From NCBI GenBank assembly GCA_019739225.1, contig JAHHDT010000004.1, forward strand, positions 168,334 to 232,333: a stretch of 64,000 bases of DNA. Reading direction: 5' to 3'. Origin of the DNA: Aquamicrobium sp. (lineage in GTDB: Bacteria > Pseudomonadota > Alphaproteobacteria > Rhizobiales > Rhizobiaceae). A model generated the notes under the pieces. That model was given only the letters and a program-made list of their open reading frames with translations. It made no database searches and had not been told where the DNA came from. Below are positions 42,115 to 63,563 of the stretch, piece after piece (position 1 is the stretch's first letter; the number at the start of each line of letters is the position of its first letter). The translations under genes were made by a program, and so were the position numbers.

Positions 42115-42543
42115 ATGGCTAAGAAGATTGCAGGCCAGCTCAAGCTTCAGGTTCCCGCGGGTTCGGCGACGCCGTCGCCCCCGATCGGCCCTGCGCTTGG
42201 TCAGCGTGGCATCAACATCATGGAATTCTGCAAGGCGTTCAACGCCTCCACGCAGGAGATGGAGAAGGGGCAGCCCATCCCCGTCGTGATTACCTACTAT
42301 CAGGACAAGTCGTTCACCTTCGCGATGAAGACGCCGCCGGTGAGCTATTTCCTGAAGAAGGCGGCCAACCTGAAGTCGGGCTCCAAGGAGCCGGGCAAGG
42401 TGTCGGCCGGCACGATCGCTCGCGACAAGGTGCGCGAGATCGCCGAAGCGAAGATGAAGGACCTGAACGCGAACGACGTGGATGCCGCCATGCGCATGGT
42501 TGAAGGCTCCGCCCGTTCGATGGGCCTGGAAGTGGTGGGCTGA
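42115..42543 (+). CDS. rplK: 50S ribosomal protein L11
   Basis: A 142-residue L11 of the ribosomal GTPase-associated centre. The N-terminal [20 protein letters not shown] contains the flexible proline hinge. The C-terminal RNA-binding domain includes [20 protein letters not shown]. rplA follows after only 4 bp, the classical L11 operon whose translation is repressed by L1. Confidence 0.98.
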   Translation: MAKKIAGQLKLQVPAGSATPSPPIGPALGQRGINIMEFCKAFNASTQEMEKGQPIPVVITYYQDKSFTFAMKTPPVSYFLKKAANLKSGSKEPGKVSAGTIARDKVREIAEAKMKDLNANDVDAAMRMVEGSARSMGLEVVG

Positions 42544-42547
42544 ACCG

Positions 42548-43246
42548 ATGGCTAAGATTGCAAAGCGCATTGCCAAGGCGCGTGAAGGCATCGACCCGAA
42601 TAAGCAGTACGAGCTGGCCGAGGCCATCAAGATGCTGAAGGATCGCGCCACGGCCAAGTTCGACGAAACCATCGAAGTCGCGATGAACCTCGGCGTCGAT
42701 CCGCGTCACGCCGACCAGATGGTTCGTGGCGTCGTCAACCTGCCGAACGGCACGGGCCGTACGGTGCGTGTCGCCGTGTTCGCCCGTGGCGACAAGGCTG
42801 ACGAGGCGAAGGCCGCCGGCGCCGACATCGTCGGCGCGGAAGAGCTGGTCGAGACCGTGCAGAAGGGCGAGATCAACTTCGACCGCTGCATCGCGACCCC
42901 GGACATGATGCCGCTCGTCGGCCGTCTGGGTAAGGTGCTCGGCCCGCGTGGCATGATGCCGAACCCGAAGGTTGGCACCGTCACCGCCGACGTTGCTGCG
43001 GCCGTGAAGGCCTCCAAGGGCGGCGCCGTCGAGTTCCGCGTCGAGAAGGCTGGCATCGTGCATGCCGGTGTCGGCAAGGTTTCCTTCGATGCCAAGGCGC
43101 TCGAAGAGAACGTCAAGGCGTTTGCCGACGCGGTCATCAAGGCGAAGCCGACCGGCGCCAAGGGCAACTACGTCAAGAAGGTGGCGATCACCTCGACGAT
43201 GGGCCCGGGCCTCAAGCTTGACCCGGCGACCCTCACGGTCGCCTGA
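42548..43246 (+). CDS. rplA: 50S ribosomal protein L1
   Basis: A 232-residue L1 of the ribosomal stalk. [20 protein letters not shown] opens the protein; the signature [20 protein letters not shown] lies in the middle. The ATG at 42548 is 4 bp after the rplK stop; longer open sequence upstream is the rplK shadow. Followed by the rplJ leader. Confidence 0.98.
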   Translation: MAKIAKRIAKAREGIDPNKQYELAEAIKMLKDRATAKFDETIEVAMNLGVDPRHADQMVRGVVNLPNGTGRTVRVAVFARGDKADEAKAAGADIVGAEELVETVQKGEINFDRCIATPDMMPLVGRLGKVLGPRGMMPNPKVGTVTADVAAAVKASKGGAVEFRVEKAGIVHAGVGKVSFDAKALEENVKAFADAVIKAKPTGAKGNYVKKVAITSTMGPGLKLDPATLTVA

Positions 43247-43617
43247 GTTGGCTGGGCGGTGACCTCGGTGTCGCCGCATTGAAGAATTCCGGACCCCGCT
43301 TGCGGGGTTCGGGTGCCGGAAGCGGGAAACCGTTTCCGGTTATCCTGTCCGAGATTGCAGGCGGTTGGGTTCGTCTCGACCTTAATTCGGATGAGCCTGC
43401 ATGAGACGGGTAAGAGCGGACAAAGGGATTTGTGTCCCGATGAAAGTTCTAACCGTGTTGGCCTTTTGTCTGCGCGCCCGAGGTTATCCGAAGGCGTGGC
43501 GAAGGGGGACAGGATCCTCGAGCGTCGCTCGGGCGGTCCCTGCAAAGGAAGCGCTCCGCGCGGCAAAAGGCAACCGATGACCGTCCGGAAACGGCGGTTG
43601 TCAACTGGAGATAGGCA
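43247..43617 (+). promoter_or_regulatory. rplJL leader region
   Basis: A 371-bp space with no gene, directly before rplJ. In other bacteria this leader binds L10-(L12)4 and feedback-controls rplJL translation. A compact hairpin ACCCCG-CTTG-CGGGGT at 43293-43308 follows rplA. I cannot point to the exact L10 site. Confidence 0.55.
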
Positions 43618-44136
43618 GTGGATAGAGCGGAAAAGCGCGAATTCGTCACGGGCCTGAACGGGGTGTTCTCGAACACCGGTTCTGTCGTCGTGGCGCACTA
43701 TGCCGGCCTCACCGTCGCGAACATGAACGAGCTTCGCTCGAAAATGCGCGCCGCGGGCGGGACCGTCAAAGTCGCGAAGAACCGCCTCGCCATCATCGCT
43801 CTTCAGGGCACGGAATCCGAAGGCATGAAGGATCTGTTCAAAGGACAGACCCTGATCGCCTACGCGGATGATCCGGTCGCGGCTCCCAAGGTCGCAGCCG
43901 ATTTCGCCAAGGCGAATGACAAGCTTGTCATTCTCGGTGGCGCGATGGGCTCGACTGCGCTCGACGCCGACGGTGTGAAGGCTCTCGCCACCATGCCGTC
44001 GCTGGACGAGCTCAGGGCCAAGATCGTCGGCATGATTCAGACGCCGGCAACCAGGATCGCCGCGGTCGTCAATGCGCCGGCAGGCAATCTTGCCCGCGTG
44101 TTTGGCGCCTATGCCCGGAAGGACGAGGCGGCGTGA
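43618..44136 (+). CDS. rplJ: 50S ribosomal protein L10
   Basis: A 172-residue L10, the base of the L7/L12 stalk. [20 protein letters not shown] and [12 protein letters not shown] are typical. The start is GTG at 43618 with CTGGAGA upstream. The C-terminal helices that hold L12 dimers are present ([16 protein letters not shown]). Confidence 0.97.
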   Translation: MDRAEKREFVTGLNGVFSNTGSVVVAHYAGLTVANMNELRSKMRAAGGTVKVAKNRLAIIALQGTESEGMKDLFKGQTLIAYADDPVAAPKVAADFAKANDKLVILGGAMGSTALDADGVKALATMPSLDELRAKIVGMIQTPATRIAAVVNAPAGNLARVFGAYARKDEAA

Positions 44137-44192
44137 GGCCGTTCCTCAACAACCATCACAACACGTGTTTGAACTTTAAAGGAAACTGAAAA

Positions 44193-44576
<384 letters not shown>

Positions 44577-44590
44577 GACCGTTTGCGGTT

Positions 44591-44620
44591 CGGCAGGCGG
44601 GGCGTTCGCTCCGCCTGCCG
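44591..44620 (+). promoter_or_regulatory. Hairpin between rplL and rpoB
   Basis: CGGCAGGCGG and CCGCCTGCCG form a perfect 10-bp stem around a 10-base loop, with no T run. It matches the position of the known attenuator/RNase III site between rplL and rpoB that lowers rpoBC expression relative to ribosomal proteins. Confidence 0.65.
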
Positions 44621-44778
44621 GTCCCTCGCGGGACGCGTACGAAAACCTCTTTCCTGTGGGCCGGCGGCGGCCTTCAGGAAACGGGTTTTTACCCGTTTTT
44701 GATGGACCGCTTATCGGTGGCGGTCGGTAAGTTTGGCGCTAAGCCAACACGAAGCCAAGAAGGCAGCAAGGAGCGACG

Positions 44779-48915
<4,137 letters not shown>

Positions 48916-49038
48916 CGGCTGTCAAGCGCCGCGGGGGCAGGGCTCCCGCGGTGCGCCCTAGATAATTACGGCGGCGATGCGGCCCATCAAGTCGCCACGA
49001 TCAAGATGAGGGGTTTCGACCCCGACAAGGAGAACGGC

Positions 49039-53238
<4,200 letters not shown>

Positions 53239-53272
53239 GTCGCTCCGACGGAAAACTTCCGAAACTGAGAAA

Positions 53273-53299
53273 GCCGCCGGCCCGCGCCGGCGGCTTTTT
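53273..53299 (+). terminator. Rho-independent terminator of rpoBC
   Basis: GCCGCCGG-CCCGCG-CCGGCGGC stem followed by five T, 35 bp after the rpoC stop. Confidence 0.93.
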
Positions 53300-53516
53300 C
53301 TATGTTCGAAGGAATGACAGGTCTTGCCGAAGTCGCATGGCGAAAAACACTGTGCCATTGCGCAACGTTCAAGCAGTCAGGGTGTAGTCGACTACCTCTT
53401 TCGGGTTATGGCGACGGCCGGACGAAGTGCCCGATTGCACTTTTTCCAACACGACCACGGATTTATTCAAGCCCAGGTAGCGGGAACATGTTTGGGCTGC
53501 TAGGGTTTGCTGGGGT

Positions 53517-54677
53517 TTGTGGGAGAGACGTGTCATTCAAGGTGACGACTTTGTAAAGCGCGCAGTTGCGGAGCTGTCTGAGCGTTTGCGACATGCTGCA
53601 TGGGGGCGAGCCGATTGGGCGGAAATTTGCCGCCACCTGGAGGAATTGCTTCCTGGTTCGGCCCCGGCAATTACAAACTACGATCTGCCGCGCGGGATCA
53701 TCAACGCAACCTTCGTGGAAGGCGTCGAGCAGGAATATGTCGATGCCTATCTCACGCACTATGCGGCGTTGAACCCCTGGCTCGATTTCTGGGCCGCCGC
53801 CCCGTCAGGGCAGGTCCGCATATCGGAGCGCGACAGCCCGTCTTCGGCATTCCAAAAAAGCGAGTTCTATAATGACTGGCTCGCCCCACAAGGAAACATG
53901 ACCGCGGCCGTCGGGCTGCGACTGGACGTCGATAGTCACAATCTGATCCATGTGGCTTGGCATTACAGCGCCGCCGATGCGGCGAAATATGATGGACCGG
54001 CTGCGGCGATCTTCGAGCACATCAAGGGCAACTTTGCCGATGCCGTTCGCGCCGCCGCGCTGCTGCGTGACGGCGTCGAGCACCGTTTGCGTTTCGGGGC
54101 GCTGATAGAGCGGATCGATGGCGCGGCGCTGCTGGTCGAACGCGACAGGCGCATCCGTGAGGCCAACACAGAAGCGCTGGCCTCGCTGCAGGTTGGCGAC
54201 GTGCTGAACGGGGCAGGGGGCGTTCTGTCCCTCCGGGACTCTGCCGGCCAGCGCTGGCTGGAGGAAAACATATCCCGGTTGATTGGTGGACTGCCGGTGG
54301 CGGCCCCCAGCACGGTCATCCGCAACGAAGAGCGAATTGTGCGCGTGAGCCTGACGGCGGCGCCGGACCATGCGGAGCAGGGGTTCCCCGCCCTGGTGCG
54401 TCCGAGGCCGGTCGTTCTGGTTGTGATGCGCGTACTTGCAGGAGGCAAATCCCGAATCGACGAGACCAGCCTGCGCTTTGCCTTCGGGCTATCGACGGCC
54501 GAGGTTCGTTTGTGCGAGGTGCTTGCCAATGGTCATTCGCTCGCCGCGGCCGCCGAGATGCTCGGCATCTCCGAAGGGACGGTGCGGCAGCGCGTGAAAG
54601 TCGTCTTTCAGAAGACCGGAACCCATCGCCAGGGCGAGTTGATCGCCATGCTCGGGCGGTTTCGCCTTTCAGATTAA
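53517..54677 (+). CDS. LuxR-type (GerE HTH) transcriptional regulator
   Basis: A 386-residue protein with a long unrecognised N-terminal region that could be a PAS/GAF-like sensor (LLVERDRRIREANTEALASL resembles a PAS start at about 205). The C-terminal GerE helix-turn-helix is FGLSTAEVRLCEVLANGHSL and AAAAEMLGISEGTVRQRVKV. The frame begins at a TTG with GGGG just upstream; no ATG is available near, so the start is uncertain. It lies alone between the rpoC terminator and the str operon, its own terminator 150 bp behind. Low similarity in base use to the ribosomal genes around it. Confidence 0.82.
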   Translation: MWERRVIQGDDFVKRAVAELSERLRHAAWGRADWAEICRHLEELLPGSAPAITNYDLPRGIINATFVEGVEQEYVDAYLTHYAALNPWLDFWAAAPSGQVRISERDSPSSAFQKSEFYNDWLAPQGNMTAAVGLRLDVDSHNLIHVAWHYSAADAAKYDGPAAAIFEHIKGNFADAVRAAALLRDGVEHRLRFGALIERIDGAALLVERDRRIREANTEALASLQVGDVLNGAGGVLSLRDSAGQRWLEENISRLIGGLPVAAPSTVIRNEERIVRVSLTAAPDHAEQGFPALVRPRPVVLVVMRVLAGGKSRIDETSLRFAFGLSTAEVRLCEVLANGHSLAAAAEMLGISEGTVRQRVKVVFQKTGTHRQGELIAMLGRFRLSD

Positions 54678-54830
54678 GAGCTTGCTGATGGACTAGGCGG
54701 CTTTGACCCCCAAATGGGAGTAGGTGACGAGCCCCAAATCGCGTTAACTAAAGTGGCCGCTACGTAATCCGATATTCGGACGTCGAATCGGCACGACGGT
54801 TGTGGTTCAAATTCGGGATCGCATACCATT

Positions 54831-54869
54831 GACCGCCTGGTCGGAGGCCCCTGGCCAGGCGGTCTTTTT
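54831..54869 (+). terminator. Rho-independent terminator
   Basis: GACCGCCTGG pairs with CCAGGCGGTC, then five T. It lies 153 bp after the LuxR-type gene and may end its transcript. Confidence 0.88.
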
Positions 54870-54889
54870 CAGCTCATCGCACAGTGTGT

Positions 54890-55171
54890 TCAGAGGATCT
54901 CGTCGAAGGTGACGATCGATACCTCGCCTTCGAGAGCGCCCTGATAGGCCGACATGTGCGGCTCGTCGTCCGGCGCGCCTTCCATGTCGCCGATCTGGTC
55001 GAGTTCCGCTTCCGCGTATCCCTCGCGCGCCAGGGCTTCCAGAGCCATCCGCACGGCCGAATCGTCGTCCGGTGCAACCAGCATCACATGAACGCCTTCC
55101 GACTCGGCACCCTTCTTGCGCCAGACTCGGCCGACGATGATCGTCACCGGCTTCTGCTCGTTGTCATTCAT
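54890..55171 (-). CDS. Small acidic hypothetical protein
   Basis: A 93-residue soluble protein rich in Asp/Glu (GDMEGAPDDEPHMSAYQGAL). It starts MNDNEQKPVTIIVGRVWRKK and continues VHVMLVAPDDDSAVRMALEA, a likely alpha/beta fold. The frame is open far upstream, but that part is the shadow of rpsL; the ATG at 55171 is the sensible start. Transcribed toward the LuxR-type gene and convergent with it. No family recognised. Confidence 0.6.
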   Translation of the reverse strand: MNDNEQKPVTIIVGRVWRKKGAESEGVHVMLVAPDDDSAVRMALEALAREGYAEAELDQIGDMEGAPDDEPHMSAYQGALEGEVSIVTFDEIL

Positions 55172-55636
55172 GACGTGATTCCCTATCTTTGGCGACGAGA
55201 CGGACGGCCAGCGCCTCCTTCGCATATTTCGCCCCGCCGAAACAGGCCGGGCCGGCTTACGAAATGCCGGAGTGCCGCGCCATTGCGCAATTTTCTTGCT
55301 TGCGGGGCGTGTCGATGCCCGCAAGCGCCGAAACGGCGCAATTTGCGGGCATGCGGGGTTGACGATCCTTGGCGTTGGGAGTAGAAGCCGCCTCGTCTGA
55401 GCCGATGTGAGGCTTTCTTTTTCGGGACGTCGCGTCCTGGAGCAGGTCTCAAACAGGGTTCGTTTTACGAGCGACTTTACATTTCCGGCTTGCATGAAGC
55501 GGCTTCCGCTTCCTCTGCGTTTGTTCGGGCAAGACCGCCCTAAGCGGTTGTTGCTCGAATTGCTGTATGGAAACGCCGCTCCAGACGGCCCTGTGAGGGG
55601 CTTGAGACACCGGTTTTGAGATAGAAGGAAGGTTTG
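55172..55636. promoter_or_regulatory. Upstream region of the str operon with repeat and hairpin
   Basis: 465 bp without a gene, divergent between the small acidic protein and rpsL, so it should hold the str promoter. It contains two 23-bp related copies of GCGCAATTTnnnnGCnTGCGGGG (55285-55307 and 55336-55358). A strong hairpin lies at 55316-55351: TGCCCGCAA/TTGCGGGCA outside, GCGCCG/CGGCGC inside. Neither a start box nor a known regulatory RNA could be assigned. Confidence 0.5.
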
Positions 55637-56008
55637 ATGCCTACCGTCAACCAGCTGATCCGCAAGCCGCGCATAGCGCCGGTGAAGCGCAACAAGGTTC
55701 CGGCCATGCAGGCCAACCCGCAGAAGCGGGGCGTATGCACGCGCGTCTACACCACGACGCCGAAGAAGCCGAACTCGGCACTGCGCAAGGTTGCGAAGAT
55801 CCGTCTCGTCAACGGCTTCGAGGTGATTGGCTACATTCCTGGCGAGGGTCACAACCTCCAGGAGCACTCTGTGGTCATGATCCGAGGCGGCCGCGTGAAA
55901 GACCTTCCGGGTGTGCGCTACCACATCATTCGTGGCGTGCTCGACACCCAGGGTGTGAAGAACCGCAAGCAGCGCCGCTCCAAGTACGGCGCAAAGCGTC
56001 CGAAGTAA
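55637..56008 (+). CDS. rpsL: 30S ribosomal protein S12
   Basis: A 123-residue S12 of the decoding centre. [18 protein letters not shown] and [17 protein letters not shown] carry the lysines that are altered in streptomycin resistance; both are the sensitive form. GAAGGAAGG precedes the ATG at 55637. First gene of the str operon. Confidence 0.98.
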   Translation: MPTVNQLIRKPRIAPVKRNKVPAMQANPQKRGVCTRVYTTTPKKPNSALRKVAKIRLVNGFEVIGYIPGEGHNLQEHSVVMIRGGRVKDLPGVRYHIIRGVLDTQGVKNRKQRRSKYGAKRPK

Positions 56009-56060
56009 GGGTTTCCCCGGCTTCGGCGCTTTTGTTTTAAGCCCTGGCCGACGATCGTGA

Positions 56061-56543
<483 letters not shown>

Positions 56544-56574
56544 TCCGGCGAGCAGGGATACAAGAGGCACCACC

Positions 56575-58665
<2,091 letters not shown>

Positions 58666-58731
58666 CCGGAAGCCGGACGCGAGAAGCAGAACTAGCAGCC
58701 TGAACAGGCGCACAGGAAATGGAGAAGTCAC

Positions 58732-59907
58732 ATGGCCAAAGGTAAATTTGAGCGTAATAAGCCGCATGTGAACATTGGCACGATTGGTCACGTTGACCAT
58801 GGCAAGACGTCCCTGACGGCGGCGATCACGAAGTTCTTCGGCGAGTTCCGGGCGTATGACCAGATTGACGCTGCTCCTGAGGAGAAGGCGCGCGGCATCA
58901 CGATCTCGACGGCTCACGTTGAGTACGAGACGGAGAACCGTCACTACGCGCACGTCGACTGCCCCGGCCACGCCGACTATGTGAAGAACATGATCACGGG
59001 TGCCGCACAGATGGACGGCGCGATCCTGGTTGTGTCGGCTGCCGACGGCCCGATGCCGCAGACCCGCGAGCACATTCTGCTGGCCCGTCAGGTTGGCGTT
59101 CCGGCGATCGTGGTGTTCCTGAACAAGGTCGACCAGGTTGACGACGCTGAGCTTCTCGAGCTTGTCGAGCTCGAGGTTCGCGAGCTTCTGTCGGTCTACG
59201 AGTTCCCGGGCGACGACATTCCGATCATCCCGGGTTCGGCGCTTGCCGCGCTTGAGGATTCGAACAAGGAGATCGGCGAGGACGCGGTCCGCAAGCTGAT
59301 GGCCGAGGTCGACGCCTACATCCCGACGCCTGAGCGTCCGATCGACCAGCCGTTCCTGATGCCGATCGAGGACGTGTTCTCGATTTCGGGTCGCGGCACG
59401 GTCGTGACGGGCCGCGTGGAGCGCGGCGTGGTCAAGGTTGGCGAGGAAGTCGAGATCGTCGGCATCCGTCCGACCTCGAAGACGACGGTTACGGGCGTCG
59501 AGATGTTCCGCAAGCTGCTCGACCAGGGCCAGGCCGGCGACAACATCGGCGCGCTGATCCGCGGCGTTGGCCGTGAGGACGTCGAGCGCGGCCAGATCCT
59601 GTGCAAGCCGGGTTCTGTGAAGCCACACACGAAGTTCAAGGCCGAGGCCTACATCCTGACGAAGGAGGAGGGTGGCCGTCACACGCCGTTCTTCACCAAC
59701 TACCGTCCGCAGTTCTATTTCCGCACGACGGACGTGACGGGCATCGTGACGCTGCCGGAAGGCACGGAGATGGTTATGCCTGGCGACAACGTGACGGTCG
59801 ACGTGACGCTGATCGTGCCGATCGCGATGGAAGAGAAGCTGCGCTTCGCCATCCGCGAAGGCGGCCGCACGGTTGGTGCAGGCATCGTCGCTGCGATCAC
59901 GGAATAA
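58732..59907 (+). CDS. tuf: Elongation factor Tu, copy 2
   Basis: A second 391-residue EF-Tu in the usual str-operon position, 66 bp after fusA. It is nearly identical at base level to copy 1 at 39360, with one amino-acid difference (Ala in AEVDAYIPT). Its 3' end is intact (GCA GGC ATC GTC GCT GCG ATC ACG GAA TAA) and serves as reference for the disturbed end of copy 1. Confidence 0.98.
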   Translation: MAKGKFERNKPHVNIGTIGHVDHGKTSLTAAITKFFGEFRAYDQIDAAPEEKARGITISTAHVEYETENRHYAHVDCPGHADYVKNMITGAAQMDGAILVVSAADGPMPQTREHILLARQVGVPAIVVFLNKVDQVDDAELLELVELEVRELLSVYEFPGDDIPIIPGSALAALEDSNKEIGEDAVRKLMAEVDAYIPTPERPIDQPFLMPIEDVFSISGRGTVVTGRVERGVVKVGEEVEIVGIRPTSKTTVTGVEMFRKLLDQGQAGDNIGALIRGVGREDVERGQILCKPGSVKPHTKFKAEAYILTKEEGGRHTPFFTNYRPQFYFRTTDVTGIVTLPEGTEMVMPGDNVTVDVTLIVPIAMEEKLRFAIREGGRTVGAGIVAAITE

Positions 59908-59978
59908 GAAGATCAACAGGGTCTGTCGCGGGCGCGGTTGTTGCCCGCGCCCGCGGAAGACTTGAAGGAATTGACTAG

Positions 59979-60287
59979 ATGAACGGGCAAAACATCCGCA
60001 TCCGCCTCAAAGCGTTTGACCATCGCGTACTTGATGCGTCGACGCGTGAGATCGTATCGACGGCGAAACGCACCGGGGCCAACGTTCGCGGGCCCATCCC
60101 GCTGCCGACGCGGATCGAGAAATTCACGGTTAACCGCTCGCCGCACATCGACAAGAAGAGCCGCGAGCAGTTCGAGATGCGCACGCACAAGCGCCTCCTG
60201 GACATCGTAGACCCGACCCCGCAGACCGTCGACGCGCTGATGAAGCTCGACCTGGCCGCCGGCGTCGACGTCGAGATCAAGCTCTAG
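59979..60287 (+). CDS. rpsJ: 30S ribosomal protein S10 / NusE
   Basis: A 102-residue S10, which also acts as NusE in antitermination. [40 protein letters not shown] and [20 protein letters not shown] are conserved. It opens the S10 ribosomal operon, 71 bp after tuf. Confidence 0.98.
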   Translation: MNGQNIRIRLKAFDHRVLDASTREIVSTAKRTGANVRGPIPLPTRIEKFTVNRSPHIDKKSREQFEMRTHKRLLDIVDPTPQTVDALMKLDLAAGVDVEIKL

Positions 60288-60390
60288 GGGCTTAAACATG
60301 AGCCGGCCGGGTTCGCCCGAAAGGCTCCTCTGAGAAACAAGAGGCTGGAGGGGCTGGTCCCCGACAGGGAACTCTGAAGGAAGACAACCG

Positions 60391-61122
60391 ATGCGTTCAG
60401 GTGTTATCGCACAGAAAATCGGGATGACGCGCGTCTACAATGACGCTGGTGAGCATGTGCCGGTCACGGTTCTCCGCATGGAGAACTGCCAGGTCGTTGC
60501 TCAGCGTACCCAGGAAAAGAACGGCTATACGGCGCTGCAGCTCGGCGTCGGGCTTGCCAAGGTGAAGAATACGACGAAGGCGATGCGCGGCCATTTCGCG
60601 ACTGCTTCCGTCGAGCCGAAGGCCAAGCTCGCGGAATTTCGCGTGTCGCCGGACAACCTGATCGACGTCGGTTCGGAGATCACCGTCGAGCATTTCGTCG
60701 CCGGCCAGAAGGTCGACGTGACGGGCACCTCGATCGGTAAGGGTTTCCAGGGCGTCATGAAGCGCCACAACTTTGGCGGCGGCCGCGCGACCCACGGTAA
60801 CTCGGTCTCGCACCGCTCGCACGGTTCGACCGGTCAGCGCCAGGACCCGGGCAAGGTGTTCAAGGGCAAGAAGATGGCCGGTCACATGGGTGCCACCCGC
60901 GTGACGACGCAGAACGTCGAAGTCGTTTCGACCGATGCCGATCGCGGCCTGATCCTGATCCGCGGCGCGGTTCCGGGTTCCAAGGGCGCCTGGATCATGG
61001 TTCGCGACGCCGTGAAGGCACCGCTTCCGGACAATGCTCCGAAGCCGGGCGCCGTCCGCGCCGCCAAGAAGGTAGATGCTCCGGCGGCGGAAGCTGCTCC
61101 GGCGGCTGAGGGAGCCGAATGA
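60391..61122 (+). CDS. rplC: 50S ribosomal protein L3
   Basis: A 243-residue L3 near the peptidyl-transferase centre. [20 protein letters not shown] begins it; [20 protein letters not shown] is the conserved loop with the glutamine methylated in other species. It has an Ala-rich C-terminal tail ([14 protein letters not shown]). GAAGGA precedes the ATG. Confidence 0.98.
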   Translation: MRSGVIAQKIGMTRVYNDAGEHVPVTVLRMENCQVVAQRTQEKNGYTALQLGVGLAKVKNTTKAMRGHFATASVEPKAKLAEFRVSPDNLIDVGSEITVEHFVAGQKVDVTGTSIGKGFQGVMKRHNFGGGRATHGNSVSHRSHGSTGQRQDPGKVFKGKKMAGHMGATRVTTQNVEVVSTDADRGLILIRGAVPGSKGAWIMVRDAVKAPLPDNAPKPGAVRAAKKVDAPAAEAAPAAEGAE

Positions 61123-61742
61123 TGGATATCAAGATCACCACCCTTTCCGGCAAGGCTGCCGGCGAGGTGAAGCTCTCCGACGAGATCTTCGGCCTCGATC
61201 CGCGTGAGGACATCCTCCAGCGCGTCATTCGCTGGCAGCTCGCCAAGAAGCAGCAGGGTACGCACAAGGCCAAGGGCCGCGCGGAAATCTCGCGCACCGG
61301 CGCCAAGATGTACAAGCAGAAGGGTACGGGCCGCGCCCGTCACCATTCGGCTCGCGCTCCGCAGTTCCGCGGCGGTGGCAAGGCACACGGCCCGGTCGTG
61401 CGCAGCCACGAGCACGATCTGCCCAAGAAGGTCCGCGCGCTCGGTCTGCGCCATGCGCTCTCGGCCAAGGCGAAGGCTTCGAACCTGATCGTCGTCGACG
61501 AGCTGGCGCTGAAGGATCCCAAGACGAAGGCTCTGGTGGCGGATTTCGCCAAGCTGGGGCTGACCAACGCGCTGGTGATCGGCGGTGCCGAACTCGACCA
61601 GAACTTCAAGCGCGCTGCGTCGAACATTCCCAACATCGACGTGCTGCCGATCCAGGGCATCAACGTTTACGACATTCTGCGCCGCGGCACGCTCGTGCTG
61701 TCGAAGGCCGCAGTCGAGGCTCTGGAGGAGCGGTTCAAATGA
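61122..61742 (+). CDS. rplD: 50S ribosomal protein L4
   Basis: A 206-residue L4. [20 protein letters not shown] is the usual start; two ATGs stand in tandem at 61119 and 61122, overlapping the rplC stop. [20 protein letters not shown] is the exit-tunnel loop. Overlaps rplW by 4 bp. Confidence 0.98.
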   Translation: MDIKITTLSGKAAGEVKLSDEIFGLDPREDILQRVIRWQLAKKQQGTHKAKGRAEISRTGAKMYKQKGTGRARHHSARAPQFRGGGKAHGPVVRSHEHDLPKKVRALGLRHALSAKAKASNLIVVDELALKDPKTKALVADFAKLGLTNALVIGGAELDQNFKRAASNIPNIDVLPIQGINVYDILRRGTLVLSKAAVEALEERFK

Positions 61743-62032
61743 CTGATCTTCGCCACTATGACGTGATCGTCTCGCCGGCGATCACCGAGAAGTCGACCAT
61801 GGCTTCCGAGTACAACCAGGTGGTCTTCAACGTTGCCCGCAAGGCGACGAAGCCGGAGATCAAGGCGGCTGTCGAGGCGCTGTTCGGCGTCAAGGTGACC
61901 GCTGTCAATACGCTCCTGCGCAAGGGCAAGGTGAAGCGGTTCCGCGGCACCATCGGGCGCCAGAGCGACGTCAAGAAAGCCGTCGTGACGCTGGCTGAAG
62001 GCCAGTCGATCGACGTCGCGACCGGACTGTAA
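61739..62032 (+). CDS. rplW: 50S ribosomal protein L23
   Basis: A 97-residue L23 at the exit tunnel, docking site for trigger factor and [23 protein letters not shown] and [20 protein letters not shown] are typical. Start overlaps the rplD stop (ATGA). Confidence 0.98.
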   Translation: MTDLRHYDVIVSPAITEKSTMASEYNQVVFNVARKATKPEIKAAVEALFGVKVTAVNTLLRKGKVKRFRGTIGRQSDVKKAVVTLAEGQSIDVATGL

Positions 62033-62042
62033 GGACGGAACG

Positions 62043-62876
62043 ATGGCACTGAAGAAATTCAATCCGATTACGCCGAGCACGCGCCAGCTCGTGATCGTCG
62101 ACCGTTCGGGTCTCTACAAGGGCAAGCCGGTGAAGGGTCTGACTGAAGGTCTGACCAAGAACGGCGGTCGCAACAATACCGGTCGCGTCACCAGCCGCTT
62201 CATCGGCGGCGGTCACAAGCGCACCTACCGCATCATCGACTTCAAGCGTCGCAAGTTCGACGTCGGCGGTACGGTGGAGCGGCTGGAGTACGATCCGAAC
62301 CGCACCGCCTTCATCGCGCTGATCAAGTACGATGACGGTGAGCTCGCCTACATCCTGGCGCCGCAGCGTCTGGCTGCCGGCGACCGCGTGGTTGCCGGTG
62401 AGAGCGTCGACGTGAAGCCGGGCAACGCGATGCCGCTGGGTGCGATGCCGGTCGGCACGATCGTTCACAACGTCGAGCTGAAGCCCGGCAAGGGCGGCCA
62501 GATCGCCCGTTCGGCCGGTGCTTACGTCCAGCTCGTCGGTCGCGACCAGGGCATGGCGATCCTGCGCCTCAACTCGGGCGAGCAGCGCATCGTGTCCGGT
62601 GCGTGCCTGGCCACCGTCGGTGCCGTGTCCAACCCGGACCACGGCAACATCAACGACGGCAAGGCAGGCCGCACGCGCTGGCGCGGCAAGCGTCCGCACA
62701 ATCGCGGCGTGACCATGAACCCGGTCGACCACCCGCACGGTGGTGGTGAAGGCCGCACATCCGGTGGTCGCCACCCGGTTTCGCCGTGGGGCAAGCCGAC
62801 CAAGGGCAAGAGAACGCGGTCCAACAAGGCGACCGACAAGTTCATCATGCGCTCGCGCCACCAGCGCAAGAGCTAA
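62043..62876 (+). CDS. rplB: 50S ribosomal protein L2
   Basis: A 277-residue L2. [20 protein letters not shown] is in the N-terminal extension; [20 protein letters not shown] contains the essential His for peptidyl transfer. 10 bp after rplW. Confidence 0.98.
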   Translation: MALKKFNPITPSTRQLVIVDRSGLYKGKPVKGLTEGLTKNGGRNNTGRVTSRFIGGGHKRTYRIIDFKRRKFDVGGTVERLEYDPNRTAFIALIKYDDGELAYILAPQRLAAGDRVVAGESVDVKPGNAMPLGAMPVGTIVHNVELKPGKGGQIARSAGAYVQLVGRDQGMAILRLNSGEQRIVSGACLATVGAVSNPDHGNINDGKAGRTRWRGKRPHNRGVTMNPVDHPHGGGEGRTSGGRHPVSPWGKPTKGKRTRSNKATDKFIMRSRHQRKS

Positions 62877-62892
62877 GGAAAGGTAGTCAGAC

Positions 62893-63171
62893 GTGACCCG
62901 TTCAGTTTGGAAAGGCCCGTTCGTCGACGGCTATCTGCTCAAGAAGGCGGATAAGGTTCGCGAGGGTGGCCGTAACGAGGTGATCAAGATGTGGAGCCGT
63001 CGCTCCACGATCCTGCCGCAGTTCGTCGGCCTCACCTTCGGTGTTTACAACGGCCAGAAGCACGTCCCGGTCTCCGTGACCGAGGAGATGGTTGGCCACA
63101 AGTTCGGTGAGTTCTCGCCCACCCGTACCTATTACGGTCACGGCGCGGACAAGAAGGCAAAGAGGAAGTAA
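62893..63171 (+). CDS. rpsS: 30S ribosomal protein S19
   Basis: A 92-residue S19. [20 protein letters not shown] and [20 protein letters not shown] are conserved. The start is GTG at 62893, with GGAAAGG upstream. Confidence 0.98.
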   Translation: MTRSVWKGPFVDGYLLKKADKVREGGRNEVIKMWSRRSTILPQFVGLTFGVYNGQKHVPVSVTEEMVGHKFGEFSPTRTYYGHGADKKAKRK

Positions 63172-63173
63172 CG

Positions 63174-63563
63174 ATGGGCAAGGCCAAAGCTCCGCGCAGG
63201 CTCGCCGACAACGAGGCGCGCGCCGTACTGCGCACGATCCGCGTCAGCCCGCAGAAGCTGAACCTCGTTGCCGCGCTGATCCGTGGCAAGAAGGTCGGCA
63301 CTGCGCTCGCCGATCTCGAGTTCTCCCGCAAGCGCATCGCCGGCACCGTCAAGAAGACGCTGGAGTCCGCGATCGCCAACGCCGAGAACAATCATGATCT
63401 CGATGTCGACGCACTGGTCGTCGCCGAGGCCTATGTCGGCAAGTCGATCACCATGAAGCGCTTCCATGCCCGCGGGCGTGGCCGTGCGAGCCGGATCGAA
63501 AAGCCGTTCTCGCACCTCACCATCGTGGTGCGCGAAGTTGAAGAGAAAGTGGAGGCCGCCTGA
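63174..63563 (+). CDS. rplV: 50S ribosomal protein L22
   Basis: A 129-residue L22. [20 protein letters not shown] and [20 protein letters not shown] (the tunnel beta-hairpin) are present. Two bases after rpsS; overlaps rpsC by 1 bp. Confidence 0.98.
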   Translation: MGKAKAPRRLADNEARAVLRTIRVSPQKLNLVAALIRGKKVGTALADLEFSRKRIAGTVKKTLESAIANAENNHDLDVDALVVAEAYVGKSITMKRFHARGRGRASRIEKPFSHLTIVVREVEEKVEAA

